This document shows positions 1-10,689 of a stretch of DNA of 64,000 nucleotides, piece by piece. The notes under the pieces are model-generated. The model did not search any database. It saw only the letters and a program-made list of their open reading frames with translations, and was not told the origin of the DNA. The translations under genes and the position numbers were made by a program. Each line of letters begins with the position of its first letter. The first letter of the stretch is position 1. The stretch spans positions 248,001 through 312,000 of the forward strand of contig JNDT01002371.1 of the NCBI GenBank assembly GCA_000697055.1, written 5' to 3'. This DNA comes from Saksenaea vasiformis B4078. Taxonomy: Eukaryota > Mucoromycota > Mucoromycetes > Mucorales > Saksenaeaceae.

Positions 1-2
1 AT

Positions 3-242
3 TACAAATCATTTGTTACTAGGAATTCCGTTGGTTGGCTTGAAGCCCACTACATCGACGACAACGGATTACCCGGATTCTTTTTGGAAGGCAAATACTT
101 GCCAGAACACCGTTGTATTGCAGAAAAACATTACAAGGATGCTGTTGAACAGATTTGTGAATATGGCGCTAACAACGGTGCAAGAAGTTGGGCAAAGAAG
201 ATGATTGACTCTGACTTCTTGGTAAGCAGTTCCCGTCGTTAA
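3..242 (+). CDS. 3' end of an unrecognised gene (partial)
   Basis: An open frame enters from the left edge and reads about 79 codons to a TAA at 240-242, ending in a Ser-Arg-rich tail (SSSRR). The peptide is well-formed and not low-complexity, with Gly/Asp-rich and Trp-containing segments (VGWLEAHYIDDNG, GARSWAKKMIDSDF), so it looks coding. A consensus donor (GTAAGC) directly after codon TTG at 229-231 means the last codons could instead be intronic. I do not recognise a family. The following gene starts at about 315 on the same strand. Confidence 0.45.
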   Translation, partial: YKSFVTRNSVGWLEAHYIDDNGLPGFFLEGKYLPEHRCIAEKHYKDAVEQICEYGANNGARSWAKKMIDSDFLVSSSRR

Positions 243-314
243 TCATAAGCATAATGACCTTGCATATGTGCCTGGTCCTTCACATACTTGTCGATATGAT
301 AGTGCTTGCATTCA

Positions 315-2105
315 GGGATGACTTTAACATTTTGGCAAAATGCCCTCTTTCGCGCGAATCTGATCAAGGAACTCTATGCCATTGAACAATACCGATCCAT
401 CGCGACTGGATCAGACGATCGTCGAGAAAACTTGGTAGAAGAACTTCCTGATAAACAGAACAAAGTGTCAAAAATACGTCTAAGTGTAAGTCATATAAAG
501 CGAGAAACCATATATTACTCTTAGTGTTAAAATGCCATAGGTAGAGGAAACAGACAACCTTATGCTGGATCAGATGAATGTGTCGTTGATGTCATATCTG
601 AAGACAGATGCAGTCAACAAAGTCTGTAACTATCGTAAGAAGAACGATAAGGAGAAATACATTATAGCGTAGGTTATTTCGTGAAGATGCACCAATCGTC
701 AAAGGATACCAACTGGCCTAATCTACGTTACTTTTAGGATCACCATGAACAATGTTCTCGATCTGATGGATGAGTCTGAAGGCTGTCAATTAGATTTGCT
801 TACAAAAGATCAGAGACAGCAACTAAAGCATCTGTTATATTTCCAAGGACCATATACTTGGCTTGATGATGATGTGGGTATCTCTAGAATCTTCATAATA
901 GTAAGTTACCGTTGCATATAGGGACCTTCATATTCATATATTAATAACACGTACTTCTCTTGACGCTCTTAGACACGCGAAAAGTGGGAGTGGGTAAAAA
1001 TCAAATTCTATGGTAGATTGATTCAGCGTCCCACCGTGAAGATGCTATCATTATACCAGATCTGTGTGCACATGTAAGAACGTAGTCTCGCAAAAACGTC
1101 CACAAGGACGATCATTAATCTTATTTTGAGTTTTATGCATAGACTTACTTTGCATACCGAACAGAAAGACTTGTTTGATACCAACAGTAACTTGTCGGAG
1201 GCTGATTTTATTATTAAGGTGTGGGGCCTTACCATTGAGCATCTGTTTAAAGACACCAATGTTCGCCCTTGTTGGTATGTTTGTAACGATGTACTTGTAT
1301 TGCTCACAATTGCTACAACGGTACATAGGGAGAACACTATGTCATTAGGTGACAACAGTCTAAAACAGCGAACGGGCTTACGACTCTTATGCAAGGACAA
1401 TGTTGATGGATATGTGGTTGGTGTTGCAGAATTCGGGAAACAACAACCTTGTGAAATGAAGTATTATCACGACAAGTTGAAAGTGGTCATAAATTGCAAA
1501 AATCAACTTAACCGTGTTCTGACACGTTTTTGTGGCAACATTTCTAAAGTTAAGGTCTGCCTATTGTATTAGGTGAGTCTAGACGTGACGATTTATGGCT
1601 GGGGTGGGTTTTACGATGTTTCCCGAAAGCTTCAACCTTCAGGGAGTAGGCTGAAGGATGAGGTTACGGAGAATTGAAAATCAGCGGGCCGTAATTATCG
1701 ACGGAACGCAGTAATCGTCTTATTTGAAATTACGCTTTGTCTTTCTTTGCTTCATCTGAATGCTTCAAAGCCGAGTTGTACTGTATGTGGCTCGAACGTG
1801 ATGGGTTATATGTACTGCAAAAGCTTAAAACGTCTGGTGTGCCGACATCGCTTTCGACAATGAATGAGCAAATGGACGATTTTGTCGGCGGGCTGTCTAT
1901 GTTCCTGGTAAAATAGGATGCAATGTCTGATTAGCAACGTTAATAGGTCTTCTTCCTACTTTCTTAGTCTCTAACCACTGCCATGGCAAGGTTACGCCAC
2001 GACATCATTAAAACGCAAGATAAAGAGAAGGAAATCGCACAAGGAAGCTCAGATAGCGGTGAAGCAAGTTGGAAACGCGCGATATGGTCACCACCGCCAT
2101 CCTAG
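315..2105 (+). CDS. Mucoromycota-specific expanded-family protein, multi-exon, function unknown
   Basis: I could chain most of a protein through GT-AG introns. It starts MTLTFWQNALFRANLIKEL, then a segment with VEETDNLMLDQMNVS (from 541), one with ITMNNVLDLMDESEG (from about 739), one with TREKWEWVKIKFYG (from 973), the core LSEADFIIKVWG then GLRLLCKDNVDGY (1116-1572), GLYVLQKLKTSGVPTSLS (about 1800-1910), and a last exon beginning SLTTAMARLRHD and ending SWKRAIWSPPPS before TAG at 2103-2105. The SEADF, GLYV and W-rich tail blocks are the signature of a family I know only from Mucorales genomes, with no assigned function. One oddity: an in-frame TAG at 1570-1572 falls just before a strong GTGAGT donor, where I would expect Gln. 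Either a short intron is spliced differently or this is a premature stop. The 1573-1770 exon structure is not resolved. Confidence 0.6.
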
Positions 2106-3600
2106 GCAACATCATCATCCGCTGTCTTGATTTGCCTTATCTTGGCATTATTTGTGTAGCTTCTATACTCGTTACTTATCTTGCTCAGCAGCGGACATTC
2201 ATCCTCTGCGCCTTCTTTCAGATTGAGATTGTATGTCTTCTGTTATTATTCATGAACGATGTTTTCCAGTGCCCACGCTGTCAATAGCAGCGTATCTTCC
2301 ATGACGGTAATCCAAATCTAGACAGGCTATCTCGGTAAAAACGAACGATGTCTTCTCTATAAGTTAATTATTCCCCAAATGGAAGAAGATGAATGAATAC
2401 GCACCAATAGCGTACTCCTCTGCTTTCTAACGCTGCATTCTACCCTGGTTAGCTTCGACTTCCTTTAATTCAGAACAGAGATCCAGTGATTTATCCTCTG
2501 GCTGCTACAAATAATCAATCATGACCAATCCTCTATGATCGCGTGTTTACTAGTTATGTAACGAAGAATTCATTAATAAGATCAATTTCAGCAGAAAATT
2601 CTTCGCTAACGTCTTTAACATCCTCTCATTCTTACTGTCTCCATCGTGTAGATTGCTGTGGGTATGGTTATTAATACGGTCATCAACAGCCAGCATGAGT
2701 GATGCTTTGCCACATTTATTCCGATAGCACTCATCATGGCGTCAAAATACACGAGACGCCGTTTAATCCAGAAACACGGACTTACCTTATCGCTTGTTGT
2801 CAACGGGAGCTCTCTGGCAGGAATCCGAGAACAGAAACTAAGTTTGGGGAATAGCAACGATCAGTGCTACGAAGGACACTGGTTTAAACATCAAACAAAA
2901 GTGGTAGGATGCACTAAGGGGCCTAATATCTATTTCTGCACAGCCTGCCCCGCTTAGAACCGGTGGTTATTGAGATGCCAGAATTGATCATTCCGACTAA
3001 ATTTAATTTTTTTTTTGCGGCAATGATTACATCTGTCCCGAAGATCTTAACTGGGTCTGGTAACAGCGTTAGAACTTTCTTTTTGGGAAGAATAGCGGAA
3101 AAAGATCTAAACTGTTCATTCGTACAGCGAAAAGGAGTTTTCTCACGAGGTTTGTCGCTGAAAATAATAGTCGATGAAGCCAGAGCTCGCTAAAGCTCTG
3201 CTAACACCTGTCACCGTAAGTACTTCTGACGATAGTAGGTGCTTATTTGACTCCACTAATGGATATTTTACCCACGCACTGTGGTCTACGGTTTCACTCG
3301 ATGCAGTCGGCACGGTGGTTGGCTGCTGATTAGAGCAATTGGAAGGTACATTGTGGCGGAGACTTAAACGAATGAGCGTAAATGACCAACCTGACGTTGT
3401 GGCCGGAGGGTACACTCGGACAATCCCAGACGGTACGGGGTCATGCAGGTTAGATGATTTGATACATTTTCAAAAAGCCATGTCTCATGTGGGGAAATGC
3501 TTAGAGACAGCTCTTCATAGCAAGATAAGTTCCTGAAAACTACCTCATGTAGTTAGTTGACATGCTTACCAGAAATGTAATAAAGAGAGCAATCCCGAAA
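2106..3600. other. Gap with unrecognised, possibly decayed coding traces
   Basis: No gene can be supported here. Short open stretches at 2736-2957, 2963-3193 and 3339-3536 on the plus strand have protein-like composition (for example the frame through VNDQPDVVAGGYTRT near 3380) but are interrupted by stops and show no consistent splice sites. They may be remnants of one old element. I cannot name a family. Confidence 0.3.
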
Positions 3601-3603
3601 AGC

Positions 3604-3656
3604 AAAAAAAAAAAAAAAAAAAAAAAAAAGAAAAAGAAAAAGAAAAAGAAAAAAAA
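3604..3656 (+). repeat. Poly-A / AAAAAG simple repeat
   Basis: A run of about 26 A is followed by repeated GAAAAA units and another A run. It could be a slippage-prone microsatellite or the fossil tail of a retrotransposed copy; no target duplication was identified. Confidence 0.8.
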
Positions 3657-4194
3657 CGTTGTTTCTCCTAACTACTTGGCAGTTTTGAGCGCGAAAAATG
3701 CACTTGTTCTTTGTTAACTGGCATACATATTACATTTCTATACACTTTCCCTTCTCCTTCGGCAGGCGGAGGTACAGGAATGGGAGATCCGGTGACAACC
3801 GACAAACCTTACCCGGCTAATTGTAATTAAGTTTTTTACCAATCGTTTGCCACTTCTTTTTTTATATTGCATTTCTCTTAGTACATATTCTAGTTTATGA
3901 ATTAGTTTTCTTTCTTTTTCCTTGCTCACAAAACCTGTGTTGTGTATTCTGAGACACGTAAAAAACTCACGTTATTTATCTAGGAAGTCAAGCAAAACAT
4001 ATTGGCAAATGTTGTGATGACTGGTGTGACCTTGAGCACGCTGTTCTATACATTCTCACCCACGCGTGAAATATCATTGGGTCGTACATCGAATTGGCTC
4101 CGATCACATGCACCACTGCTGGTTGTCGCCAGCGAACCTGGTGAAAACAGTGGCCGTGCGAGCCAAATAACCCAGCACATGCCATTGATTAAGT

Positions 4195-4339
4195 TTAATC
4201 GTTCTTCCCTTTCTTTCCTAACCCCCCTCTCCTCACCCCATCCTTTTCTTTTTCTCTCTTTCTCTTTCTTTCCTTCTTCTTCTTCTTCTCTTTTCCTTTG
4301 TGTATCTTTTACCTCTTCGTGTTTTTTCTTATCCTCTTC
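4195..4339 (+). promoter_or_regulatory. Pyrimidine-rich leader of the DUF1752 gene
   Basis: Long runs of CT, TTC and TCTTTC lead into the ATG at 4340. CT-rich tracts just upstream of starts are common in fungal promoters. This is inference from composition and position only. Confidence 0.4.
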
Positions 4340-4903
4340 ATGATGGAGCAACCTTTTGCCTTGACGGTGAATAATGATTTTCATAGCATGTGGACTGGTA
4401 ACACTTCTTCTTCTATTATTAAAAGAGCAGATGCTAATGTTTTATATTCTATTTAGTGTTCACAAAGTGCAAAGATCATATAGAACACGGTCGACGATTA
4501 GAGAATATGTCTTGGCGAATCTGGCACTATCAACAATCCAAGGAAAGCACAATCAAACGATTCATGTCCAGCCTGTCATCAGGTCATGACGCGTGGCACG
4601 AGGTAGCACAATGTCAGCCTCCCACGCAGCCTAGAACAACGACACCATCGTTGTTACCCGAGGAGACAACAGATGAAGAAGAATGTTATACGGATGGACA
4701 TGAAATGGATGACGATGATGATGATGAATTGGATGATATTTTTGACGACGACGAGATTATTATTTATACCACTTCAGGCTCTGCAGATTCACACACAACG
4801 CCTGCTGGAACGGGTGGGGATTTCAGCAAGACCCAGCCACCGCCACCTATCCGGCGTCCTTCACTACTCTCTGCCTTGCTTAAGCAAGAGCACCATCCTC
4901 GTC

Positions 4904-4947
<44 letters not shown>

Positions 4948-5172
4948 CGCCAACCACACGATCTCCAGATCAAATCCGATCTGGCGCCCATCACCACACA
5001 ACGTGATCATTTTCTGCGTCAGGAACTTTCAGAAAGTTTGCAGCGTAATCTGGTGTGGGAACATATCCAACAAAAACCATTGTACAATAGAACAAACCAT
5101 CTAATATCCTATAGACATCCGAAAGAAAATCCATCCAAAGCTGGGTGGCTGGAAAGTTTTCATGGATGGTAA
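4340..5172 (+). CDS. DUF1752 / AreA GATA-like-region protein with acidic and poly-His tracts
   Basis: Exon 1 is 4340-4397 (MMEQPFALTVNNDFHSMWT), an intron at 4398-4456 has a TGCTAATG branch-like site, and exon 2 is 4457-5172, giving about 257 aa. Residues about 18-45 (MWTVFTKCKDHIEHGRRL then ENMSWRIWH) match the short conserved motif of DUF1752, also found at the N terminus of fungal nitrogen regulators of the AreA type. No GATA zinc finger follows, so this is not AreA itself. Further on there is an Asp/Glu-rich stretch around residues 100-120 and 14 consecutive His around residues 170-183, encoded by CAC then CAT repeats. Family members are thought to be regulatory, often linked to glucose or nitrogen repression; the exact role here is unknown. 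A CT-rich tract lies directly upstream (4195-4330), typical of a fungal promoter or leader. Confidence 0.85.
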
Positions 5173-5340
5173 CCGCAACATTAACCGCTAATAATATTAA
5201 TAATAATAAAAATCCTCGTCGTTGAAAAAGAAAAAGAAAAAAAAATGCGATACTTGTACATACACGTTTATGTGCAAAAAAAGACGTTACAGAGACAACA
5301 GTTTGTGGAGCGAAAAAGGTGCTGCAGTGCATGTATCACA

Positions 5341-6889
5341 TTACCAGCCTTGCCATCCTTCCAATGATGCCTCGAACAACTCATCCTCCGCTCCTTCGAT
5401 CACACGACAGATCGGAGTAAACTGAGACTTGGAAGATTGCTTAACATAGTCCTGGGCGTACTGCAAACCATGACGGCGTTCCTTACGGCTTGCTTCACGT
5501 CCGATCCAAGTGTAAACCTGATGGCCTACGTCAAATACGAAGACATGATTTGTATCGAACATGTCCTTGGTGATCTTGTCCTCCGCAACCAACTCGAATT
5601 TGAGATGACCCAATCCAAACGGACCAGAGCTGCTAAGGCGCATGAGACGCTTGATAGCTCCAGTATCCTCAGCTTCTTCCTCGGTTTCTTCCTCTTCCTC
5701 GGTTTCTTCCACAGGCCCCTCGCTGCCAAGTGCCTTGAAAAACTCATACTCGCCGCCAGAGTTTTGCTCTTTGGATAACTTGAGTCTTCTAATTTCTCTC
5801 TTATCCGCTCTTACCTATCACCACCATTTCGCCCTTGCCATCGCGCTCACTAATAAGTTGCGAGATGAACTCGGCAGCCTTCGCTCTCTCCACGCCCTTG
5901 GCATTGGATCCTTGCCACTGATAAATCTTGTCACCAGTATCCAACACGAAGACAGCGTGTGCACTCAGACTCTCGTGCGATAGCTTGACTTCGCTAATAG
6001 CTACAGCATTCTGAGTGCGAGTGCCTTCCAATCTGTGTGGACGATGGACGCGCAGCAAACGCGTAGGCAGCACTTCTTCTTCTACATGGTTGAATCCGCT
6101 GGCAAAACCACCTTGCAGATAAGTCAACGACTTAAAATAGCTGCGGAACATGCTTGATTCGCGATGTTGCACTTCACGGTGCTGCGTCGCAAGGGTATCA
6201 AGGACTAAGATTAAGATGAGTATTTGTTTGATCTAAGAAAAAGAAATGTTACAGTCATCGAGTTCCACCGTCTTGTAGGCAGCGGTACCAGCTTCATCCT
6301 ATCGACAATTTAGCATGACAAGGTTTGACACTTTTTGTTTTTTGTGATTTACCTGTGTGGTTTCCAATCCCAACCAGAAATGAATGTGGTGAACTAATCC
6401 GTCCGAGTTTTCTTTCTTGGTGGTCTAGATCCGTTCCTCTCCATATTAGTCGATTTGTCGGATTCAAAACTTTTTCATCCTGTCTACCTTGAGAATGACA
6501 TAACTGTCACCTAGTCTGTTATATTAGTAACCATGGAAATAACGGTTCCGTGTGTTTCTGTACCTTGATAAAATTGACCGTACTGCTTTACAGGAACAGT
6601 AACAAGATTAAAGCTTTGCACACGCCAGATCCAAAGACCGCTGTCTGTTCCGTTAGATAACTGTTTACTCCATCGCATATGTCTACTTACACATCATGGC
6701 CGATAGGAGAGCCTTCGTAGTTCCATGCTTCTTCTAAACTACCTTCCTCTTTGCGGTGTTCACGTTCAAGTTCAGAACCAAAATTGGCCAAGTTAGTTTC
6801 GTCCAAACCTAACGAAATGAATGTGATGCGATTAACGCGTCATCCATGGCAGACAAATTCTACTTACGCCAGGTGGAATTGCGAAGCAT
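5341..6889 (-). CDS. Gelsolin/severin-type actin-binding protein
   Basis: The start is at 6889 (MLRNSTW), followed by a short exon and a series of exons reading RLDETNLANFGSELE, NGTDSGLWIWRVQSF, GDSYVILK, VHHIHFWLGLETTQ, DEAGTAAYKTVELDD, then the single-exon pieces at 5801-6172 and 5341-5712. These are the hallmark strings of gelsolin repeats: the WRVE-like strand, GDSY(V)IL, HFWLG and DEAGTAA. Later repeats carry VFVLDTGDKIYQWQGSNA and VFVFDVGHQVYTWIGREA, so at least three gelsolin repeats are present, as in severin or CapG rather than six-repeat gelsolin. An EETEEEEETEEE acidic linker precedes the last repeat. Family members sever or cap actin filaments under calcium control. At exon 2 the junction best fits a GTGTAAG donor. 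Gelsolin-repeat proteins are patchily retained in fungi, so the gene is informative about lineage. Confidence 0.9.
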
Positions 6890-6902
6890 GATGAAAAAGT
6901 GA

Positions 6903-8030
6903 ATGAATAAAAGGAAAGAAGACGGTGACGCGGAGCGCTTTGTGGGTACTTTAGGCTTGTGTCACACACCCAGATACTTTTATCTGCAGGATTGCCGAGC
7001 CCCGCCTAGTTTGCGCGTTCCCCTTTTAGCCGTTTCGGAGAGGAGATCAATTTGGATAAAATGGACCAAATCTTTTCAGTCTGATACAGTGTCCTCTATT
7101 GCAACAATCTAACTGCTCCGCTCGTAAAACCGCGTCTACTTATTTTTGCCTCGTTGAAAGAAAAGCGCAAAGTGTCACCATTGTACCGGTCGGAAGTGAG
7201 CTGTCAAGATCCGTGCCACATCTGTACAGTTGTTCCACGATCTACTACTGTAGTAAGACCCTGAAAAGGGAATTGGCTTCGGACACCCATAACAAAGTCA
7301 GGGGAAATTCCATCATCAGCCTGCTTTTGCCCAATGCAAGTCATGGGAATCCTATGGTGCACTACGTACGCAAAGAGATCAGCCATACGCTGGAAGCTTG
7401 AGAACATACCCTTATTCGGTGATGCATGGTATTTGTAAAATATATCCAGTATAGAATTGACTGGTGTAAAAGCTTGTTCGAAGTGTAAATGATTTGCGAA
7501 AAAAAGCATAACAAACCTAAACTTCGTTGAAAACTCATTCATAAAATACATGGTCTACCTGAGTAGTTTACCGTATTATCTACGGTGATACCAGCAGGAC
7601 TACAAGAAAGCAGGCATCCATGTCATAAATACGACATTTGTCAGAATATAAGCCAATGCTAGTCAGCCCAAATCAATAAAGATTTGCCGACCGATCATAG
7701 CTTTTCTGAAGGCTATATGCCATCCTGTAGTCCTACGTATATCTAAAAGGAGTACAATGAAATATCTGTTTGTGGAATAATCAACGAGAAGGTACTTATC
7801 ACAGAACGTTGTCTTTGAACATCTCTCATGATGTGCGTCTGTCAAGAAAAGAGAAGTGAAAAGCATGCTTAACCTTCAACTTGATTCACCTTTTGCTAAG
7901 TCTATTTGCCCGCGGATATAGTTTACAGCTATCAATGATGTTTTCAAAAAGATGACTTAAGCAACGAATACTTAACTTTTCGAAAGCAATACAGAGAACT
8001 TGTCACTTTTCGTTTTCCTTATCATTTTGA
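6903..8030. other. Gap upstream of the gelsolin gene with one unrecognised open stretch
   Basis: A minus-strand open stretch at 7204-7551 reads a plausible peptide (MADLFAYVVHHRIPMTCIG, PDFVMGVRSQFPFQG), but I know no family for it and it lacks a convincing start or introns. Another open piece lies at 7663-7866 on the same strand. The region also has to hold the gelsolin promoter just above 6889. Confidence 0.3.
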
Positions 8031-8035
8031 ACAGT

Positions 8036-8110
8036 CCTTCATTTATAAACAATATGGTGGCTCGTATCGCGTTCTTGCAAAGGAAGTGATACTTACATCT
8101 TGAAAGGTGA
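8036..8110 (+). repeat. Degenerate direct repeat, copy 1
   Basis: This segment aligns by eye with 8615-8700. Shared blocks include ATTTATAAACAATA, GCGTTCT, AAAG(A)AAGT and a GATGG(C/G)A end. Identity looks like roughly 70 percent. No coding potential seen. Confidence 0.5.
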
Positions 8111-8614
8111 TGGGACGGTGGGAAGACAGGAAGGAAAAAAAAAAAAAAAGGTTTCAGAAGGCAAATATCGGGAACAGGTAAAGCCGTAACATAATCAGCT
8201 GTCAGACGATTTGATTATGCTGGATGTTAATACGATACTTTAGACAAGGTGCTTGCCTGGTATTCGTACGACTTCAAGAAAAAAAAGGAGCAGAGATATC
8301 ATTTGACGCGTTTGGACATCTTCATTTCGTTCAATATCTGTCTATTGACCGTTATTCGGTCTTTTTGGAACGACGAGATCTTCAATAAACATTTGTCTCT
8401 CTGATAGATGTAGCGATGCTATCTCGGCGAGGCACCCCGGCGATGTCTCCGTGTTTTTTTTTGTTTTGTGGGATGTCTCTATGATTTAGAGATGAGGCAT
8501 AATCGATGTTCCAATATGGAGAAGCTCAACGTAAATAGAAGCATGGTAATATAGAAGGGATACAGGAGAACAAGGCAGATCTGTTACTTTCAGGCTTCTC
8601 GACCATCTTGCATA

Positions 8615-8700
8615 ATCATTGATTTATAAACAATAATTTAGTGTATATTGCGTTCTAACAAAGAAGTAACACTGACCTTCCAAAAATATGATGGCAAGAG
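8615..8700 (+). repeat. Degenerate direct repeat, copy 2
   Basis: Second copy of the repeat at 8036-8110, about 580 bp downstream in the same orientation. The spacing and decay suggest an old local duplication or two insertions of the same short element. Confidence 0.5.
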
Positions 8701-9350
8701 AGGAAAAAGGTGCCTAAAATCCCACTTTTTGTTGTCACACAAAAGAAAACGACACGACCGTGGTTTCAAGGCATTAAACATTGCAATTACTTAAGTTGGT
8801 TGCTCTTCCACACGGTTCTGATGGATTTAAGCACCCGAAATTTTTGGGTGTCCAAGAGGACTGCTCCTTGGGTCTCCGAAGTCCCTGAAAAAAAATGCCT
8901 GTATGCCCGCAAAGAGTTTGAAGTGTGTCGTGAATTTAGAGATGCAATGTCGCCGTGGAGCGAGCCAATTTCAAATTCGGGGTATCGCCCGATTCGAGTT
9001 CCAGTATCGTCCGCAGAGTGCCTATTCAACAAAGGCAGTGTCACAATGCTCGCGTGAGTGTCGCTTTCCGTTTGTTTTCTGATCAAAGGGGGCTGCCATT
9101 TGGTTCGTATAGGTCATCTTTATTGACCCGTCCTCTATTCATTCTCACGTGTAGATAATTGTTTAATAAGGATCCTGAGCAAGTATATGCCGGAGGCAGT
9201 ATGACCTATTACAAGCGAAGAGCACTTCCAAAGACAGAACGGTTAAGAAGCACGGAACGGAAGATAAACGGGGTGCGAAGAAAAAGAAGAAAACAAGCAA
9301 GAAAAGTGAAACTTATGTGAACGATGGTTGAAAACCAGACACGGTACAGG
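8701..9350. other. Gap without a supported gene
   Basis: Overlapping open stretches on both strands (8710-9057 plus, 8787-9086 minus) lack recognisable motifs. A Lys/Arg-rich segment around 9215-9310 lies in front of the ubiquitin-protease relic and may be its eroded N-terminal region. Confidence 0.3.
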
Positions 9351-9352
9351 GT

Positions 9353-10457
9353 TTGCTGGAAGCTGGAATTTCAAGAAGAGGGTTTTATGCCTGTAAAGAA
9401 GAAATACAACGAAAATGGATCTTTGAAATGCATCCGCAAAGGTGTGTAATAAGGGTTTATATCAGGCCAGGTAGCCGCATGTTTCTAAACAGTTCTTTGC
9501 TAGTACCTCAGCAAGATGAGAGTCTCGTGATAAGAGAGAGCCGCCCGGCAGTTGATGTACTTGAGGAACCGTTGAGGCAGCTGTATGCTCTAGTGGACGG
9601 CGGAGAGTTCGACATGAGCCTCAATCCGAATGCTAATATGTCCTGATACATTGGCGCGCCCTTCGAGACATTACTTCTGTCAGTATTCCCATCACTCTGT
9701 GATACTATTGACACCTACTTTGACCAAAGTAATATTTCGACAAAGTCTTGAAGAGCGCATTTCTTGACTACAGCAAGAATGATAAGGCTCTGAGAACCAC
9801 AGCTTCCAATAGGCTTCGCCAGTTTGTGTGGAAAGAAACACAATTCACAGCTGAGTTGAGCGATGTCCAGTATTTCCAGGAACGTTCATTGAAAAGACAT
9901 CCAGCACTTTCCAGGAATTGTTTGCGGTCCAACAATGCAAACAGGCCTCTTGCCGATGTACAGCCTTAACAGCCTTAACTAATGAGCTGTATGATGTCTC
10001 CTACAGCATCATGCAACACGTCAACCAGTACGATATGAAAGAAAGGAAGAAGGGAAAGAGCCTGTCAGCGGACAAATTTTCAGCATGGCTTGCGGACAAG
10101 ATCAAAAACAAGAAGACTCGCAAATGCGCTCATTGCTGTCAAAATACTACAAAATATGTCGAGATTGTTAAGACTCCTCCTTTCCTTATAGTATGGGACC
10201 AATCCAATAACTGCCAAAGGTCCGACAACATCAACTTCCCCTCATACTTCACCCTCGACAATGTGGCATATACTATCCATGCCAAAATACGCTCAACTGA
10301 AAAGATTGGCCAGCAGTTCTATGCTGATGCCATATTATCTATGACCGATCTTCCATCACTAGTTCGCCTTGACAACTTACAGTCTCGTATAAAGACGCTA
10401 ATTCACTCCGGAGCTGAACATACCTGTGCTCTCGCAGAAGATAGTACGTATAAATAA
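9353..10457 (+). pseudogene. Ubiquitin-specific protease (peptidase C19)-like relic
   Basis: The coding signal moves through several frames (9353-9646, 9748-9969, 9918-10457). At 9455-9500 the stretch PGSRMFLNSSLL aligns with the USP Cys box (G-N-T-C-F-L-N-S-x-L), with Met where the catalytic Cys should be. Further on, TFQELFAVQQCKQASCRC and KCAHCCQNTTKY give paired Cys motifs in the positions of the USP zinc ribbon. Then KTPPFLIVWDQSNN and NINFPSYFTLDN match the usual L-P-x-x-L-I-x-x-L and F-P-x-x-L-D-L blocks. The final IGQQFYADA sits where the His box (G-H-Y) should be, with Gln in place of His. Active USPs cleave ubiquitin from substrates; this copy lacks both key residues and is frame-broken, so it is probably dead. 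The last 180 codons remain open, suggesting recent decay or co-option of that part. Confidence 0.6.
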
Positions 10458-10689
10458 CGTACTTCTATTTTATAAAAAAGCATAACCTTCTGATAAAATA
10501 TTACCAAGGCAAAATTAACCGATGTACCTTGCTAGTCCATTTACTATGATACTAGAATATATCATATGTATAAGAATACTGGACTAACGAAATGTGTACT
10601 GATAAAAATGAAAAATACTTCGTGAAAAACTACATCACTGCGTCATAAAATTTTGGCTCTATATTTCACTCTAGCGAAGCTAATGGCCG

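Noticed and set aside
1023..1400. Overlapping minus-strand open frames of 91-125 codons
   Set aside because: They are antisense to the exons of the family gene at 315-2105, which has coherent splice sites and recognised blocks.
3604..3656. Poly-A tail of a retrocopy
   Set aside because: No coding sequence without introns ends here and no target-site duplication was found; treated as a simple repeat.
4046..4384. Minus-strand frame rich in Lys/Glu/Arg
   Set aside because: It is the reverse of the pyrimidine-rich leader of the DUF1752 gene; low-complexity artefact.
5437..5983. Plus-strand frames across the gelsolin gene
   Set aside because: Antisense to clear gelsolin repeats on the minus strand.
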